NCBI GenBank assembly: GCA_963788125.1
Contig: CAWBFN010000002.1
Span: 620,001-684,000 of the forward strand
Direction: 5' to 3'
DNA from: Bog-473 sp963788125
GTDB lineage: Bacteria > Actinomycetota > Acidimicrobiia > Acidimicrobiales > RAAP-2
DNA: 64,000 nt
In this document: positions 51,837 to 59,416 of the stretch, one piece after another
Layout of the letters: every line of letters starts with the position of its first letter
Numbering within the stretch: position 1 is the first letter of the stretch
Translations under genes and position numbers: made by a program
The notes under the pieces: model-generated
What the model was told of the DNA's origin: nothing
What the model saw: the letters and a program-made list of their open reading frames with translations, nothing else
The model's database searches: none

Positions 51837-52988
51837 ATGGCCCCGCACCACATGACCCGTGAGCAAAAGAAGATGGCACGTCGCCTCAGGGCGAAGGGTC
51901 TGCCGCTGAAGGAGATCGCGAGGGATGTCAGCTGTTCAATGGACCTGGTCAAGGCCATCGTGTACAAGCAGCGCGAGGATTCGGGCTTGGCTGACAGATG
52001 GTCACCGGCATCAGGCCGCCTGAGCGCTGAAGAGCGCGAGGAGATCTTGTTGGGGCTGGCCCGGGGTGAGTCGATGTCGGCCATTGCCCGCAGCGTCGAG
52101 CGTGCTCCGTCCACGATCACTCGTGAAGTGGCCGCCAACGGCGGTATCCACGGCTATGGGGCCTGGAGGGCGCACTGTCGGGCCGAGACATCGTCGCGGC
52201 GACCCAAGCCCGCCAAGCTGGCGCACCCGCCCCTGGTCCGCCAGGTGAGCACCTGGCTCGAAGAGCTGTGGTCGCCCCAGGAGATCGCGGAGCGCTTGCG
52301 CCTGGACTTCCCAGACGATCCGATGATGCAGGTGAGCCACGAGACCATCTACCAGTCCCTCTACGTCCAGGGCCGAGGTGAACTCCGCCGCGAGCTGGCC
52401 CGCTGCCTTCGCTCGGGGCGTACGGCCCGCCGTCACCAGGGACGAGTCGAGACGCGAGGCAAGAACCCAGACATGGTCATGATCAGCGAACGCCCTGCCG
52501 AGGTAGAGGACAGGGCGGTGCCCGGACACTGGGAGGGCGATTTGGTCATCGGCGCCGGCGGCAAGTCCGCTGTCGGCACCTTGGTCGAACGTTCGACACG
52601 GTTCGTGCTGCTCTTGCACCTCCCCAATGAGCACGGAGCATCGAGCGTCGAGGCGGCCATGCGCAGGGCCATCAAGAAGCTGCCCGACGAGCTCGCGCTC
52701 TCCATCACCTGGGACCAGGGCAAGGAGATGGCCAGCCATGTGAGCTTCACCGTGGCCACCGGCATCCCGATCTACTTCTGCGATCCCCACTCGCCGTGGC
52801 AACGCGGTTCCAACGAGAACACGAACGGACTCCTGCGCCAATACATGCCCAAGAGCACTGACCTCTCGCGACATACTGCTGCCGATCTGGCCCGAATCCA
52901 ACGAAGCCTCAACGGCCGTCCCCGCAAGACGCTCGGATATATGAAACCATCAGAGAAGTTTGCCGAGCTCGTTGCGCTCACCGCTTGA
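51837..52988 (+). CDS. IS30-family transposase
   Basis: The 383-residue protein has an N-terminal helix-turn-helix region (EEREEILLGLARGESMSAIARSVERAPSTITREVAANGG) and a DDE integrase core: Asp in VPGHWEGDLVIG, Asp in LSITWDQGKEMASH and Glu in SPWQRGSNENTNGLLRQYMPK, all intact. AGGAGG lies 6 bp before the ATG. The stop codon falls in the right terminal repeat. It appears full length and active in principle. Confidence 0.95.
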   Translation: MAPHHMTREQKKMARRLRAKGLPLKEIARDVSCSMDLVKAIVYKQREDSGLADRWSPASGRLSAEEREEILLGLARGESMSAIARSVERAPSTITREVAANGGIHGYGAWRAHCRAETSSRRPKPAKLAHPPLVRQVSTWLEELWSPQEIAERLRLDFPDDPMMQVSHETIYQSLYVQGRGELRRELARCLRSGRTARRHQGRVETRGKNPDMVMISERPAEVEDRAVPGHWEGDLVIGAGGKSAVGTLVERSTRFVLLLHLPNEHGASSVEAAMRRAIKKLPDELALSITWDQGKEMASHVSFTVATGIPIYFCDPHSPWQRGSNENTNGLLRQYMPKSTDLSRHTAADLARIQRSLNGRPRKTLGYMKPSEKFAELVALTA

Positions 52989-53182
52989 AACCGCCCTCGG
53001 CGAATCGGCCCTCCTCGATTACCTGGCCACTCTGGTAGCCAAAGAGTACGTCGTCTACAACAATCCCAGGGCATCGAGCGATGAGCTGGGAGAGGAACTC
53101 GTCCGTATGCTTGTTCGAGTGCGTCGCCACATCCCTCGTCGTTCCGATTCGAAGAGCGGTTGACGAATCCCAGGCGCGCGGG

Positions 53183-53716
53183 TCAAAGCCCGATCTCCGG
53201 TCCGTCGGGTTCGATTGCGTGAGATCGTTCGAGAACCTGCCGCAGCACTGGTAACACTGCTCGATCCTTCTCCCGTCCGGCTGCTTCCTTCGAGCGGATG
53301 ACATCCGCCAAGCTGGCGACGCTCACTTCGAGGGTGTCGCTAATCCGCTCGCGAGAAGCGCCACGGCGAAGGTCGTCATAACCCCGGGTGCCATCGGGAA
53401 GCAACGCAATGTCGAGAAAACCGTGCGTCGTGACAAACGTCCACGTGGTCCCCCGATCGAAGGAGTGTTGGTCCAGTGGGAACTCGACGGGACCGTCGAC
53501 GCCGGAGATGCGGAGTTTTGCATCCAGCTCCCGAAGCGCGTCAGCGAGCCGACCCAGATTCGCTCGTTCGCGCGAGGGTGTGACATCGACATCGCGGGTG
53601 GTGTAGGGGGACCCGCGAAGCTCGGCTGCCAACCCGCCGATCACGACGAACTGGACGCCATGGCGCTCGAGGACCTCAAGGAGCTTGTCAGGGCAATATG
53701 GGACAGCCTCAGGCAT
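53183..53716 (-). CDS. Nucleotidyltransferase, toxin-like partner of the upstream XRE gene
   Basis: The 177-residue protein has the minimal-nucleotidyltransferase pattern VVIGGLAAELRGSPYTTRDVDVTPS, i.e. GG then R-x-T-x-D-x-D, and a FLDIALLPDG third acidic position, then a helical C-terminal part (SLADVIRSKEAAGREKDRAVLPVL) typical of AbiEii/DUF6036-like proteins. Such enzymes are toxins that modify tRNA or proteins, or antitoxins. The start overlaps the stop of the XRE gene by 8 bp, so the pair is coupled with the regulator made first. Confidence 0.8.
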   Translation of the reverse strand: MPEAVPYCPDKLLEVLERHGVQFVVIGGLAAELRGSPYTTRDVDVTPSRERANLGRLADALRELDAKLRISGVDGPVEFPLDQHSFDRGTTWTFVTTHGFLDIALLPDGTRGYDDLRRGASRERISDTLEVSVASLADVIRSKEAAGREKDRAVLPVLRQVLERSHAIEPDGPEIGL

Positions 53717-54032
53717 TCCCCACGGCTCGCTCCCGCTGTACTCGATCGTGAAAATCGACCCGCACCAGGAGGTCGGCGAACCGTTCTGCCGGCGTCATCT
53801 TTAGATGATGATCAATGATGGCTTCATTCGAGTCGTCGAGACGGGACAGGTGGAAATGGAGATCCAACCCGCAACCACGGATCACCCGTCGCAGGGTTTC
53901 GAGGCTCGGGTCAACATCGCCTCGTTCCCATCGAGCGATGACGGACTGAGGTTTGCCAATCCTGGCCCCAAGCTCTGCCTGTGTTAGACCTGTCCGCAAT
54001 CTGGATTCTCGGATTAGATCACCGCTCACCAT
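53709..54032 (-). CDS. XRE-family helix-turn-helix regulator, antitoxin-like
   Basis: A 107-residue protein: residues 5-58 are a Cro/C1-type HTH (LIRESRLRTGLTQAELGARIGKPQSVIARWERGDVDPSLETLRRVIRGCG), followed by a small domain (LDLHFHLSRLDDSNEAIIDHHLKMTPAERFADLL) seen in antitoxins that pair with nucleotidyltransferases. The ATG at 54032 lies 10 bp from a palindrome that is the likely autoregulatory operator. It is the promoter-proximal gene of the pair. Confidence 0.85.
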   Translation of the reverse strand: MVSGDLIRESRLRTGLTQAELGARIGKPQSVIARWERGDVDPSLETLRRVIRGCGLDLHFHLSRLDDSNEAIIDHHLKMTPAERFADLLVRVDFHDRVQRERAVGNA

Positions 54033-54041
54033 GCTGGAAGC

Positions 54042-54059
54042 ATAGTACACATGTGCTAT
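54042..54059. promoter_or_regulatory. Palindromic operator of the XRE-nucleotidyltransferase pair
   Basis: ATAGTACACATGTGCTAT fits ATAG-N-ACA-NN-TGT-N-CTAT, an 18-bp dyad, 10 bp ahead of the XRE start. Its location is that of an antitoxin operator. Confidence 0.6.
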
Positions 54060-54182
54060 ACGAATCGCCCTGAGCATGGAAAGCCGTCCGGTCGAGTGGT
54101 CCCAACAAGTGCGTGCCGTACGTCTCACCCCGTTCCATGCGTCAACCAAATCGTCGAATTCCGCTCTGCAACGTCTTGACCA

Positions 54183-54228
54183 GGACTTTTAATCCCAAGG
54201 TGCCGGGATCGAGACCCGGACGGCCCAC
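54183..54228 (+). repeat. Right attachment repeat (tRNA-Lys 3' half copy)
   Basis: Copy of the tRNA-Lys 3' half with one mismatch (A at 54220). It has no 5' tRNA half and no acceptor partner, so it is not a gene but the displaced end of the original tRNA. Confidence 0.9.
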
Positions 54229-54319
54229 TCGTTAAGCTGGACTTTTGGGCAAGCAGCCCCGGGATGTGACAAGGATGTGACACGTGTAGGTCGGTAAGGG
54301 CCGGCAGGACCGCACGGGG

Positions 54320-55270
54320 TCACGATCCAGGCGTTCTGGTAATGGCTTGTCCTGCAATTTCGTGGGTCTCGTCTTCGAGCATGATGCGGAGGAGGAGCGC
54401 GACCCACGTGCGGTAGGGCTTCCAGACCTCGCTGATCTCGGCGATGTCGGCGGCGCTGGGCGGTGCCTTCATGTCGTAGGCGATCGCCATCGCTCGAGCG
54501 AGGCGCGGCTCGGCGGTGGGCGTGAAGTCCGGATCACCTGCGCCGCGGAGAAGAATCAGTTCGGCCGAGAACGGGCCGATTCCGGGAATGGCGATCAACT
54601 CCTCGAGGGCTTGGGAGCGTGGGAGTGACCTCAGCCGGGCAGCGCCCAGGGTCCCGCCGAGAGCGGCCTCGGCGACACCTCGAAGGCGCTGGAGTTTGGT
54701 CTCGCTCAGCCCCTTGACCCTGGACAGCTGGGCCAGCTTGCCTGGGTTCGGGAAAGCGCGGACCATTCGACCGCCAACGTCCATGGTCTCACCGTGTTCC
54801 GCGGTGATGCGAGCCTTGATTGCGGCTGCCTGCACGATTCGGATTCGCTGTCCGATCACCGACCACGCTGCCGCTTCGTAGGGCGACCAGAAGCATACGG
54901 GGCGGAGGCCGGGATACGTCGACTGGAGTTGAGCGACCACTGGGTCGTGACGAGCGATGTCCGGAAAGCCGCTACCGTCGATGTCGAGCGAGAGGATCCG
55001 CTCGACCTGCTCGACTGCCGCCGCCATTACCGCTGGGGCAAGCGTGTCGCCCCCGTGAACCGTACCGTGAACCGCACCGGTTTCCTCGTGGACACGGACT
55101 GCCACTGGGTCCCAGTAGCCGTCGACGCAGAAGGCCATCTCCAAGCTCGCGGCTGATTCGCCGTCGTAGGCGGCTGGAGCGAATCCCTCGAGGTAGCGAA
55201 TCGATGCCGCCAACGAAAACGGCCCCTTCGGGGAGAAAACAAAGCTTGTGGCGGGAGACACCTCAGCCAT
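54320..55270 (-). CDS. AlkA-like DNA-3-methyladenine glycosylase family protein
   Basis: The 316-residue protein has an AlkA N-terminal-like region, FWSPYEAAAWSVIGQRI and the helix-hairpin-helix ELIAIPGIGPFSAELILLRGAGDPD. Where E. coli AlkA has the catalytic Asp (FLPDD), this one reads FTPTAEPRL, so a Glu may take its place; I recall this AEPR form from other actinobacterial members. The end WKPYRTWVALLLRIML is typical. Base-excision of alkylated purines is the family role. Its stop side faces the island boundary; its start overlaps the VOC gene by 8 bp. Confidence 0.82.
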   Translation of the reverse strand: MAEVSPATSFVFSPKGPFSLAASIRYLEGFAPAAYDGESAASLEMAFCVDGYWDPVAVRVHEETGAVHGTVHGGDTLAPAVMAAAVEQVERILSLDIDGSGFPDIARHDPVVAQLQSTYPGLRPVCFWSPYEAAAWSVIGQRIRIVQAAAIKARITAEHGETMDVGGRMVRAFPNPGKLAQLSRVKGLSETKLQRLRGVAEAALGGTLGAARLRSLPRSQALEELIAIPGIGPFSAELILLRGAGDPDFTPTAEPRLARAMAIAYDMKAPPSAADIAEISEVWKPYRTWVALLLRIMLEDETHEIAGQAITRTPGS

Positions 55271-55619
55271 GAATAGTCACGGCGTAACCGTCGGGATCGG
55301 CGAAGGTGAAGGTGAGACCGAAAGGTCCGTCGAAAGGTGCGACCAGGATCGGGACTCCGGCGAGAACCATTGCATCGTGCAGATCCTGCGGATCTCCCGC
55401 CTTCAGCCAGATGGCCACACCCCACCCGAGGCGCTCGACAGCCTCAAGATCGACGAGTGGCTCCCGCACGGCGAACGCGATGGGCTCCGTGGCGAATACC
55501 ACGGCGTGGTCAGGACTCACCTCAGCACGGGCGAGGCCCAGGTGCTCGGTGTAGAAGGCTGCGGAAGCCTCCAGATCGCGAACCTGGAGAGCGATGAAGT
55601 CGGGGCCGAGTGTGGTCAT
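55263..55619 (-). CDS. VOC family protein
   Basis: The 118-residue single-module protein has FIALQVRDLEASAAFYTEHLGLARAEV, AIWLKAGDPQDLHDAMVLAGVPI and LTFTFADPDGYAVTIHG, the closing His replacing the usual Glu metal ligand. Glyoxalase/bleomycin-resistance type. It is divergent from the MarR gene across a 79-bp gap packed with repeats, so it is the probable regulatory target. Confidence 0.82.
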   Translation of the reverse strand: MTTLGPDFIALQVRDLEASAAFYTEHLGLARAEVSPDHAVVFATEPIAFAVREPLVDLEAVERLGWGVAIWLKAGDPQDLHDAMVLAGVPILVAPFDGPFGLTFTFADPDGYAVTIHG

Positions 55620-55643
55620 TGGGTGTCCGTTTCTGTGAGTGCG

Positions 55644-55693
55644 ATCAGGTAGCCTATATCAGGTACCCTGAGATGATATCAGGTAAACTGATA
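55644..55693. promoter_or_regulatory. Triple ATCAGGTA array, probable MarR operators
   Basis: ATCAGGTA occurs three times (55644, 55658, 55678). The last two lie in dyads: TATCAGGTACCCTGAGA (55657-55673) and TATCAGGTAAACTGATA (55677-55693), whose centres are 20 bp apart, two helical turns, on the same face of the DNA. They fill the gap between the divergent VOC and MarR genes. Confidence 0.65.
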
Positions 55694-55698
55694 GTGAG

Positions 55699-56166
55699 GT
55701 GAGCGTGGACCAGGTCACGATGGCCAGGGTGGGCTACTTGATAAAGAGGGCGCAGACGGTCCTGCACGACGCCATGGCCGATGCTCTCGGGTCTCACGAA
55801 CTCACGGTGCCCCAGTTTGCCGTCCTCACCGGTTTAGATGAAGAGCCCGGGCTCTCGAACGCCGACCTCGCTCGTCGGGCATTTGTGACGCCACAGAGCA
55901 TGCACGCCGTGCTGCAAGAACTGGAGAGACTCCAGTTCGTTGTGAGGCGTCCTCATCCGCACCACCAACGCGTTCTGCAAGCTGAACTGACTGAGGCTGG
56001 TCGGCGCACTCTGAAATCCGCCAACGATTCAGTCAACGCTGTGGAGGAGCAGATGCTCCGCGAGCTCTCCGACCCGGCGAGATCGAGACTTGCGAGCGCG
56101 CTCTCGTCGTGCATCGATTCGCTGGCCGAAGCTTCAGCATCTTCCGGCGATCGTCGGCTCCCGTGA
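55699..56166 (+). CDS. MarR-family transcriptional regulator
   Basis: The 155-residue protein is a standard MarR: GYLIKRAQTVLHDAMADALGSHELTVPQFAVLTGLDEEPGLSNADLARRAFVTPQSMHAVLQELERLQFVVRRPHPHHQRVLQAELTEAGRR covers dimer helices, HTH and wing. GTG 55699 or GTG 55705 could be the start; GAGGTGA suits the latter. Together with the operator array it probably controls itself and the divergent VOC gene, and perhaps the glycosylase behind it. Confidence 0.9.
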   Translation: MSVDQVTMARVGYLIKRAQTVLHDAMADALGSHELTVPQFAVLTGLDEEPGLSNADLARRAFVTPQSMHAVLQELERLQFVVRRPHPHHQRVLQAELTEAGRRTLKSANDSVNAVEEQMLRELSDPARSRLASALSSCIDSLAEASASSGDRRLP

Positions 56167-56219
56167 TGCGAGGGCACCGCCAGAAGTCCAGAAGTGCGGA
56201 TAGACCTCCCTGTGGTATC

Positions 56220-56297
56220 AGGCAGGCCGTCCCAGAGTTGGGCGACGAGCTCGTACGCATGCGTGTCCGGGTCCGACGTCACACATTCCGTGGCTAG
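56220..56297 (+). pseudogene. 3' relic of a second GHKL-ATPase gene
   Basis: The translation PELGDELVRMRVRVRRHTFRG, ending at a stop at 56297, matches the last residues of the interrupted island ATPase (ELGEELVRMLVRVRRHIPRR) at about 15 of 19 positions, yet the DNA differs enough to exclude a recent copy. Nothing upstream in this frame resembles the rest of the protein. It is a remnant left by loss of most of another copy. Confidence 0.6.
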
Positions 56298-56342
56298 GTC
56301 CTTCAAGGAGGTGGGGCTCACAAGCGGTACCCGTCTGCAGTG

Positions 56343-56798
56343 CTAGCCGGGCATCTGCCCCATTCGCTTCTCCATCTCCTCAGGCGACAGGTCCTCGACG
56401 TGGGTGGCGATGCTCCATCGATGCCCGTACGGATCCTCGAACTCGCCGCCTCGATCTCCATAGAACTTGTCCTCAACGGGCCTGAGTACCACGGCTCCCG
56501 CACTGACGGCTCTTTCGAACGTGTCGTCCACGTCCTCGACATAGACGTGGATTGTCACCGGTGAACCGCCTACCGACCTTGGTCCGCGGACCCCCATATC
56601 CGGAACCTCGTCAGCAAGCATCAGCACGGAGTCCCCGATGGTCAGCTCGGCGTGGCCCACCTTGCCGTCGGGGCCAGGCATTGTCATCCTCACTTCGGCC
56701 TCAAGGACGGAGACGTAGAAATCGATGGCTGACCTCGCGCCGTCGATGTACAGGTAAGGAGCGACACGGGGGTATCCGTCGGGGATCGGTTTCACCAT
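56343..56798 (-). CDS. VOC family protein, PhnB-like
   Basis: A 151-residue protein of the PhnB/YdhR-like VOC type: YPRVAPYLYIDGARSAIDFYVSVLEAEVRMTM, GHAELTIGDSVLMLADEVPDMG, and HVYVEDVDDTFERAVSAGA with the closing DRGGEFEDPYGHRWSIATHVEDLSPEEMEKRM, whose C-terminal tail is a hallmark of this subgroup. The ATG at 56798 is preceded by AATTTGGAGGAACTGCC, a clear ribosome site. Function unknown. Confidence 0.88.
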   Translation of the reverse strand: MVKPIPDGYPRVAPYLYIDGARSAIDFYVSVLEAEVRMTMPGPDGKVGHAELTIGDSVLMLADEVPDMGVRGPRSVGGSPVTIHVYVEDVDDTFERAVSAGAVVLRPVEDKFYGDRGGEFEDPYGHRWSIATHVEDLSPEEMEKRMGQMPG

Positions 56799-56979
56799 GG
56801 CAGTTCCTCCAAATTAGCAATTAGTGGCGGAGCACATGGTTTCACTTTGTCAGGTCTGACTCGCAAGTCGTTTCTGACAACCCCCCATTGCGGTGAGCAA
56901 CTGGGGGCGCACTTGGTACCACCACTACCCCCCGACACCAGACAACCACCTTTCGGTTCAGAGTGATCGCGCGTACCGT

Positions 56980-59373
56980 GTGCTGATGGTTGCGGGAGGC
57001 GGAGCGAGGGCCGCGGCATTTTGGGCGCGGCGAGACATTCGACGGCGTTGGCGGTCACTCCTCGTGCTCGGGATCCTGATCGGCTTCACCATCGGGTTCG
57101 CTGTTTCGGCATGGGCGGGCGCCCGGCGGACTGACACTGCACTCGAACGCCTGCGCGTGCAGACCAACGCAGCCGATGCCATTGTCTTCCCCAGTCAAGT
57201 AGGCGTGGCCCATCCGAACTGGGATCGCTTGAGGGCTCGTCCCGAGGTGAAAACGGTGGCGGTCTGGGACCTCTTGTTCGGCGTCTTCAACGGCCACGAG
57301 CCCGCGGTCATCTTTGGTTCGGCTGACGGCACGTATCTGGGGAACGTTGAGAAGCCTGTCGTCGTGAAAGGAAGGATGTTCAATCCTCACTCGCCCGACG
57401 AGGTGGTGGTCGATGAGAACGCCGCTAACCAGGTTCCACCGGTTGGGGGTACCTTCACGTACCGGTTCTACAACTCGAAGCAGGTCGACGAGACCGGTGC
57501 GCCCCATGGACCCACGGTCACGATGCACGTCGTGGGAGTGGTCAAGGAGGTACCGCAGTTCGTCTTTGTGTCAGACGGACAAGTACTGGTATCACCCGGC
57601 TTCCTGACCCGTTACGGATCTCGAATAAGCGTGGCCGAGAATGCCGACATCGTGCTCCGCCACGGTGAAGCCGACATGGGAAAGTTGCGACACGACGTGA
57701 ACTCGCTCATCGCCCGTGGTTCGCCCGTCCTCGATGCGCACGCGACGAGTCGGCGCGTGAACACGACGCTGGACGTCGAGACGACGGCGCTGTTGCTCCT
57801 CGCCGCCGCCATTCTCCTGGGTGGCGGCATTCTGGTGACCCAGGTCCTGGGCCGCTCCGCCTCGACGATCGCGGACGATGCGGTGACCTTGCGCGCCTTG
57901 GGCATGTCCCGCGACCACATGGGACTGGCCACCGGGCTCTCCCACCTCATTCCGGCGGTGGTGGCGGCACCGATTGCCTTCGTGGTGTCGCTCCTGGCCT
58001 CGCCTCATTTTCCGGTTGGGCTCGGCCGACGAATTGACCCCGACGTGGGCTATCACGTGGATTGGACCGTGATCGGGCCAGGCATGGCTCTCGCCGTCGT
58101 CCTGGTGCTCGTGGCATCGGTTCTCATCGGTCGTGGCCCTCGCGATGGACGCCTCCGACGGCTCGGTCCCGCCAAGTCGCCCGGAACCGTGCGTCGATGG
58201 GCGCCGGTCGCCATCGGCCTCGGCACGACGATGGCCTTCGAGACTGGCCAGGGCCGACGTCGCATACCGGTGGTTCCTGCGCTGTTGGCCGCCGTCGTGG
58301 CGGTCACGGGTGTGGTCGCCAGCCTCACCATTGACCGCGGCATCACCACTGCCTTGCATCATCCCGAGCTCGCCGGCGTCACCTGGGACACCACCGTGAC
58401 ACCGGCCAATCGTGCGCAAACCGGGCGCAATATCTCGCCCGAACTTGCGCGCCGCCTGACGGAGGCAAAGGGCGTCCGGGCTACCGCCGTCGTCGACCGC
58501 GACGTGATCAGCGTGGGAAATGTCGGAGCCCCTGTATTCTCGGTCCGTCCCATCGCCGGAGCGTCCACCACGCCCATCACATACACCTTGATCTCCGGAC
58601 GCGCCCCGAGAGGGCTAGGTGAAGCGGCCATTGGCCCGGCCACCGCTAAGGACCTCCACGTTGGTATCGGCGATACCGTTCCTGTGGGTGCATCGCACAC
58701 CCGAGTCAAGATCGTCGGCGAGGCACTCTTCCCCAGCGATGTGCACTCCGAATTCGACGAGGGCCTCTGGTTGGCACCACGACAGTTCGATGCCATCGTT
58801 CCCTCAATCGGCCCATCGGGGTCCATCACCGACGCACGGGTGGTGGCGGTGCGGTTCGCACCCGGCATCTCCTCCAACACCGGCATTGAACATCTGCAAT
58901 CCGAACTGGGGCCACTTGCCACTGACATTGAGCCTTCGGATGTCCCCGACGAGTTGGAGAATCTGCGGAATGTGCATACTTTGCCCGAGGTCTTGGCCGC
59001 GTTTCTCGGGCTGATCGCGGTCGCCGCCTTGGGATCCGTCCTCTTGTCGTGCGCCCGCCGCCGAAGCCATGAATTCGCCGTGCTGCGCGCCCTAGGCATG
59101 ACGCGAGGTAACGTCCGCGCTGTTCTCAATTCACAGGGCACGGCGATCGGTCTCTTCGGGCTCGTGGTCGGGATCCCACTCGGTATTGCGGTCGGACGAT
59201 TGGGCTGGCGGGCCATCGCCGAGCGAGTTCCTCTTTCGGAAATCCCACCGCTGGCCTTGGTGGCGGCTCTTCTCCTCATTCCGGCGACCATCATTGCCGC
59301 CAACGTGCTGGCGCTATGGCCGGGTCGCGTCGCGCTTTCTCATCGTCCGGCGGAGGAATTACGGACCGAGTGA
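56980..59373 (+). CDS. FtsX-like ABC transporter permease, full-length two-module
   Basis: About 797 residues: an N-terminal helix (SLLVLGILIGFTIGFAVSAWAGARRT), a large extracytoplasmic part, an FtsX core (LLLLAAAILLGGGILVTQVLG, then further helices to about residue 410), a second extracytoplasmic part, and a second FtsX core at about residues 670-790 (ALGSVLLSCARRRSHEFAVLRALGMTRGNVRAVLNSQG). No ATPase gene is adjacent on either side, so its partner must be elsewhere. Neither GTG 56980 nor ATG 56986 has a clear ribosome site; an earlier GTG at 56893 is in frame. Confidence 0.82.
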   Translation: MLMVAGGGARAAAFWARRDIRRRWRSLLVLGILIGFTIGFAVSAWAGARRTDTALERLRVQTNAADAIVFPSQVGVAHPNWDRLRARPEVKTVAVWDLLFGVFNGHEPAVIFGSADGTYLGNVEKPVVVKGRMFNPHSPDEVVVDENAANQVPPVGGTFTYRFYNSKQVDETGAPHGPTVTMHVVGVVKEVPQFVFVSDGQVLVSPGFLTRYGSRISVAENADIVLRHGEADMGKLRHDVNSLIARGSPVLDAHATSRRVNTTLDVETTALLLLAAAILLGGGILVTQVLGRSASTIADDAVTLRALGMSRDHMGLATGLSHLIPAVVAAPIAFVVSLLASPHFPVGLGRRIDPDVGYHVDWTVIGPGMALAVVLVLVASVLIGRGPRDGRLRRLGPAKSPGTVRRWAPVAIGLGTTMAFETGQGRRRIPVVPALLAAVVAVTGVVASLTIDRGITTALHHPELAGVTWDTTVTPANRAQTGRNISPELARRLTEAKGVRATAVVDRDVISVGNVGAPVFSVRPIAGASTTPITYTLISGRAPRGLGEAAIGPATAKDLHVGIGDTVPVGASHTRVKIVGEALFPSDVHSEFDEGLWLAPRQFDAIVPSIGPSGSITDARVVAVRFAPGISSNTGIEHLQSELGPLATDIEPSDVPDELENLRNVHTLPEVLAAFLGLIAVAALGSVLLSCARRRSHEFAVLRALGMTRGNVRAVLNSQGTAIGLFGLVVGIPLGIAVGRLGWRAIAERVPLSEIPPLALVAALLLIPATIIAANVLALWPGRVALSHRPAEELRTE

Positions 59374-59416
59374 ATGGTGTCATCGGACGTAACTTCTTGA
59401 AAGCCAGAGGGCTTCC

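Larger units (their letters stand above)
51769..52989 (+). mobile_element. IS30-family insertion sequence
   Basis: The element is about 1.22 kb and holds one transposase gene. Imperfect terminal inverted repeats can be aligned: TTCAAGGGATCACT plus GCAACGAGCT at the left (51769-51792) against, reverse-complemented, TTCAAGCGGTGAGC plus GCAACGAGCT at the right (52966-52989). GAA flanks the left end (51766-51768) and lies at the right end (52987-52989), a possible 3-bp target duplication; if so the element is 51769-52986. It disrupts the GHKL ATPase gene and has higher GC than that gene. Confidence 0.8.
50398..53163 (+). pseudogene. GHKL (Hsp90/MORC-like) ATPase gene interrupted by an IS30-family element
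   Basis: The 5' part (50398-51768) codes 457 residues with the GHKL ATP-binding motifs: N-box DALNEFVSNAADEY (residues 30-42), G1 box VDDVGRGM (67-74) and G2-like EKAIGMLAF (100-108), then a transducer-like domain and a linker containing two LLSPDGPVP-like units. The 3' end (52990-53163), LLDYLATLVAKEYVVYNNPRASS then ELGEELVRMLVRVRRHIPRR, lies in the same frame after the IS. Removing the IS plus one GAA gives a continuous 514-residue protein. As it stands the ORF ends inside the IS at 51801. Related ATPases occur in defence islands; a defence role is inference. TACCAT at 50384-50389 may drive a leaderless message. Confidence 0.75.
50154..54228. mobile_element. tRNA-Lys genomic island, about 4.0 kb, with no visible integrase
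   Basis: The segment is bounded by direct repeats of the tRNA-Lys 3' half, the hallmark of site-specific integration by a tyrosine recombinase. Inside are a GHKL ATPase gene split by an IS30-family element, and an XRE plus nucleotidyltransferase pair. Base composition drops visibly (runs such as 51301-51420 are much less GC-rich than the flanks). No recombinase, replication or packaging gene is present, so the island is either a decayed remnant or one mobilised in trans. Confidence 0.8.

Noticed and set aside
54183..54228. A second tRNA-Lys gene
   Set aside because: Only the 3' half is present; there is no 5' acceptor strand or D-arm upstream.
54189..54407. Possible integrase fragment next to the right attachment repeat
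   Set aside because: The leftward frame through the repeat has no integrase catalytic residues (no R...HxxR...Y), and its end is simply the antisense of the tRNA copy.
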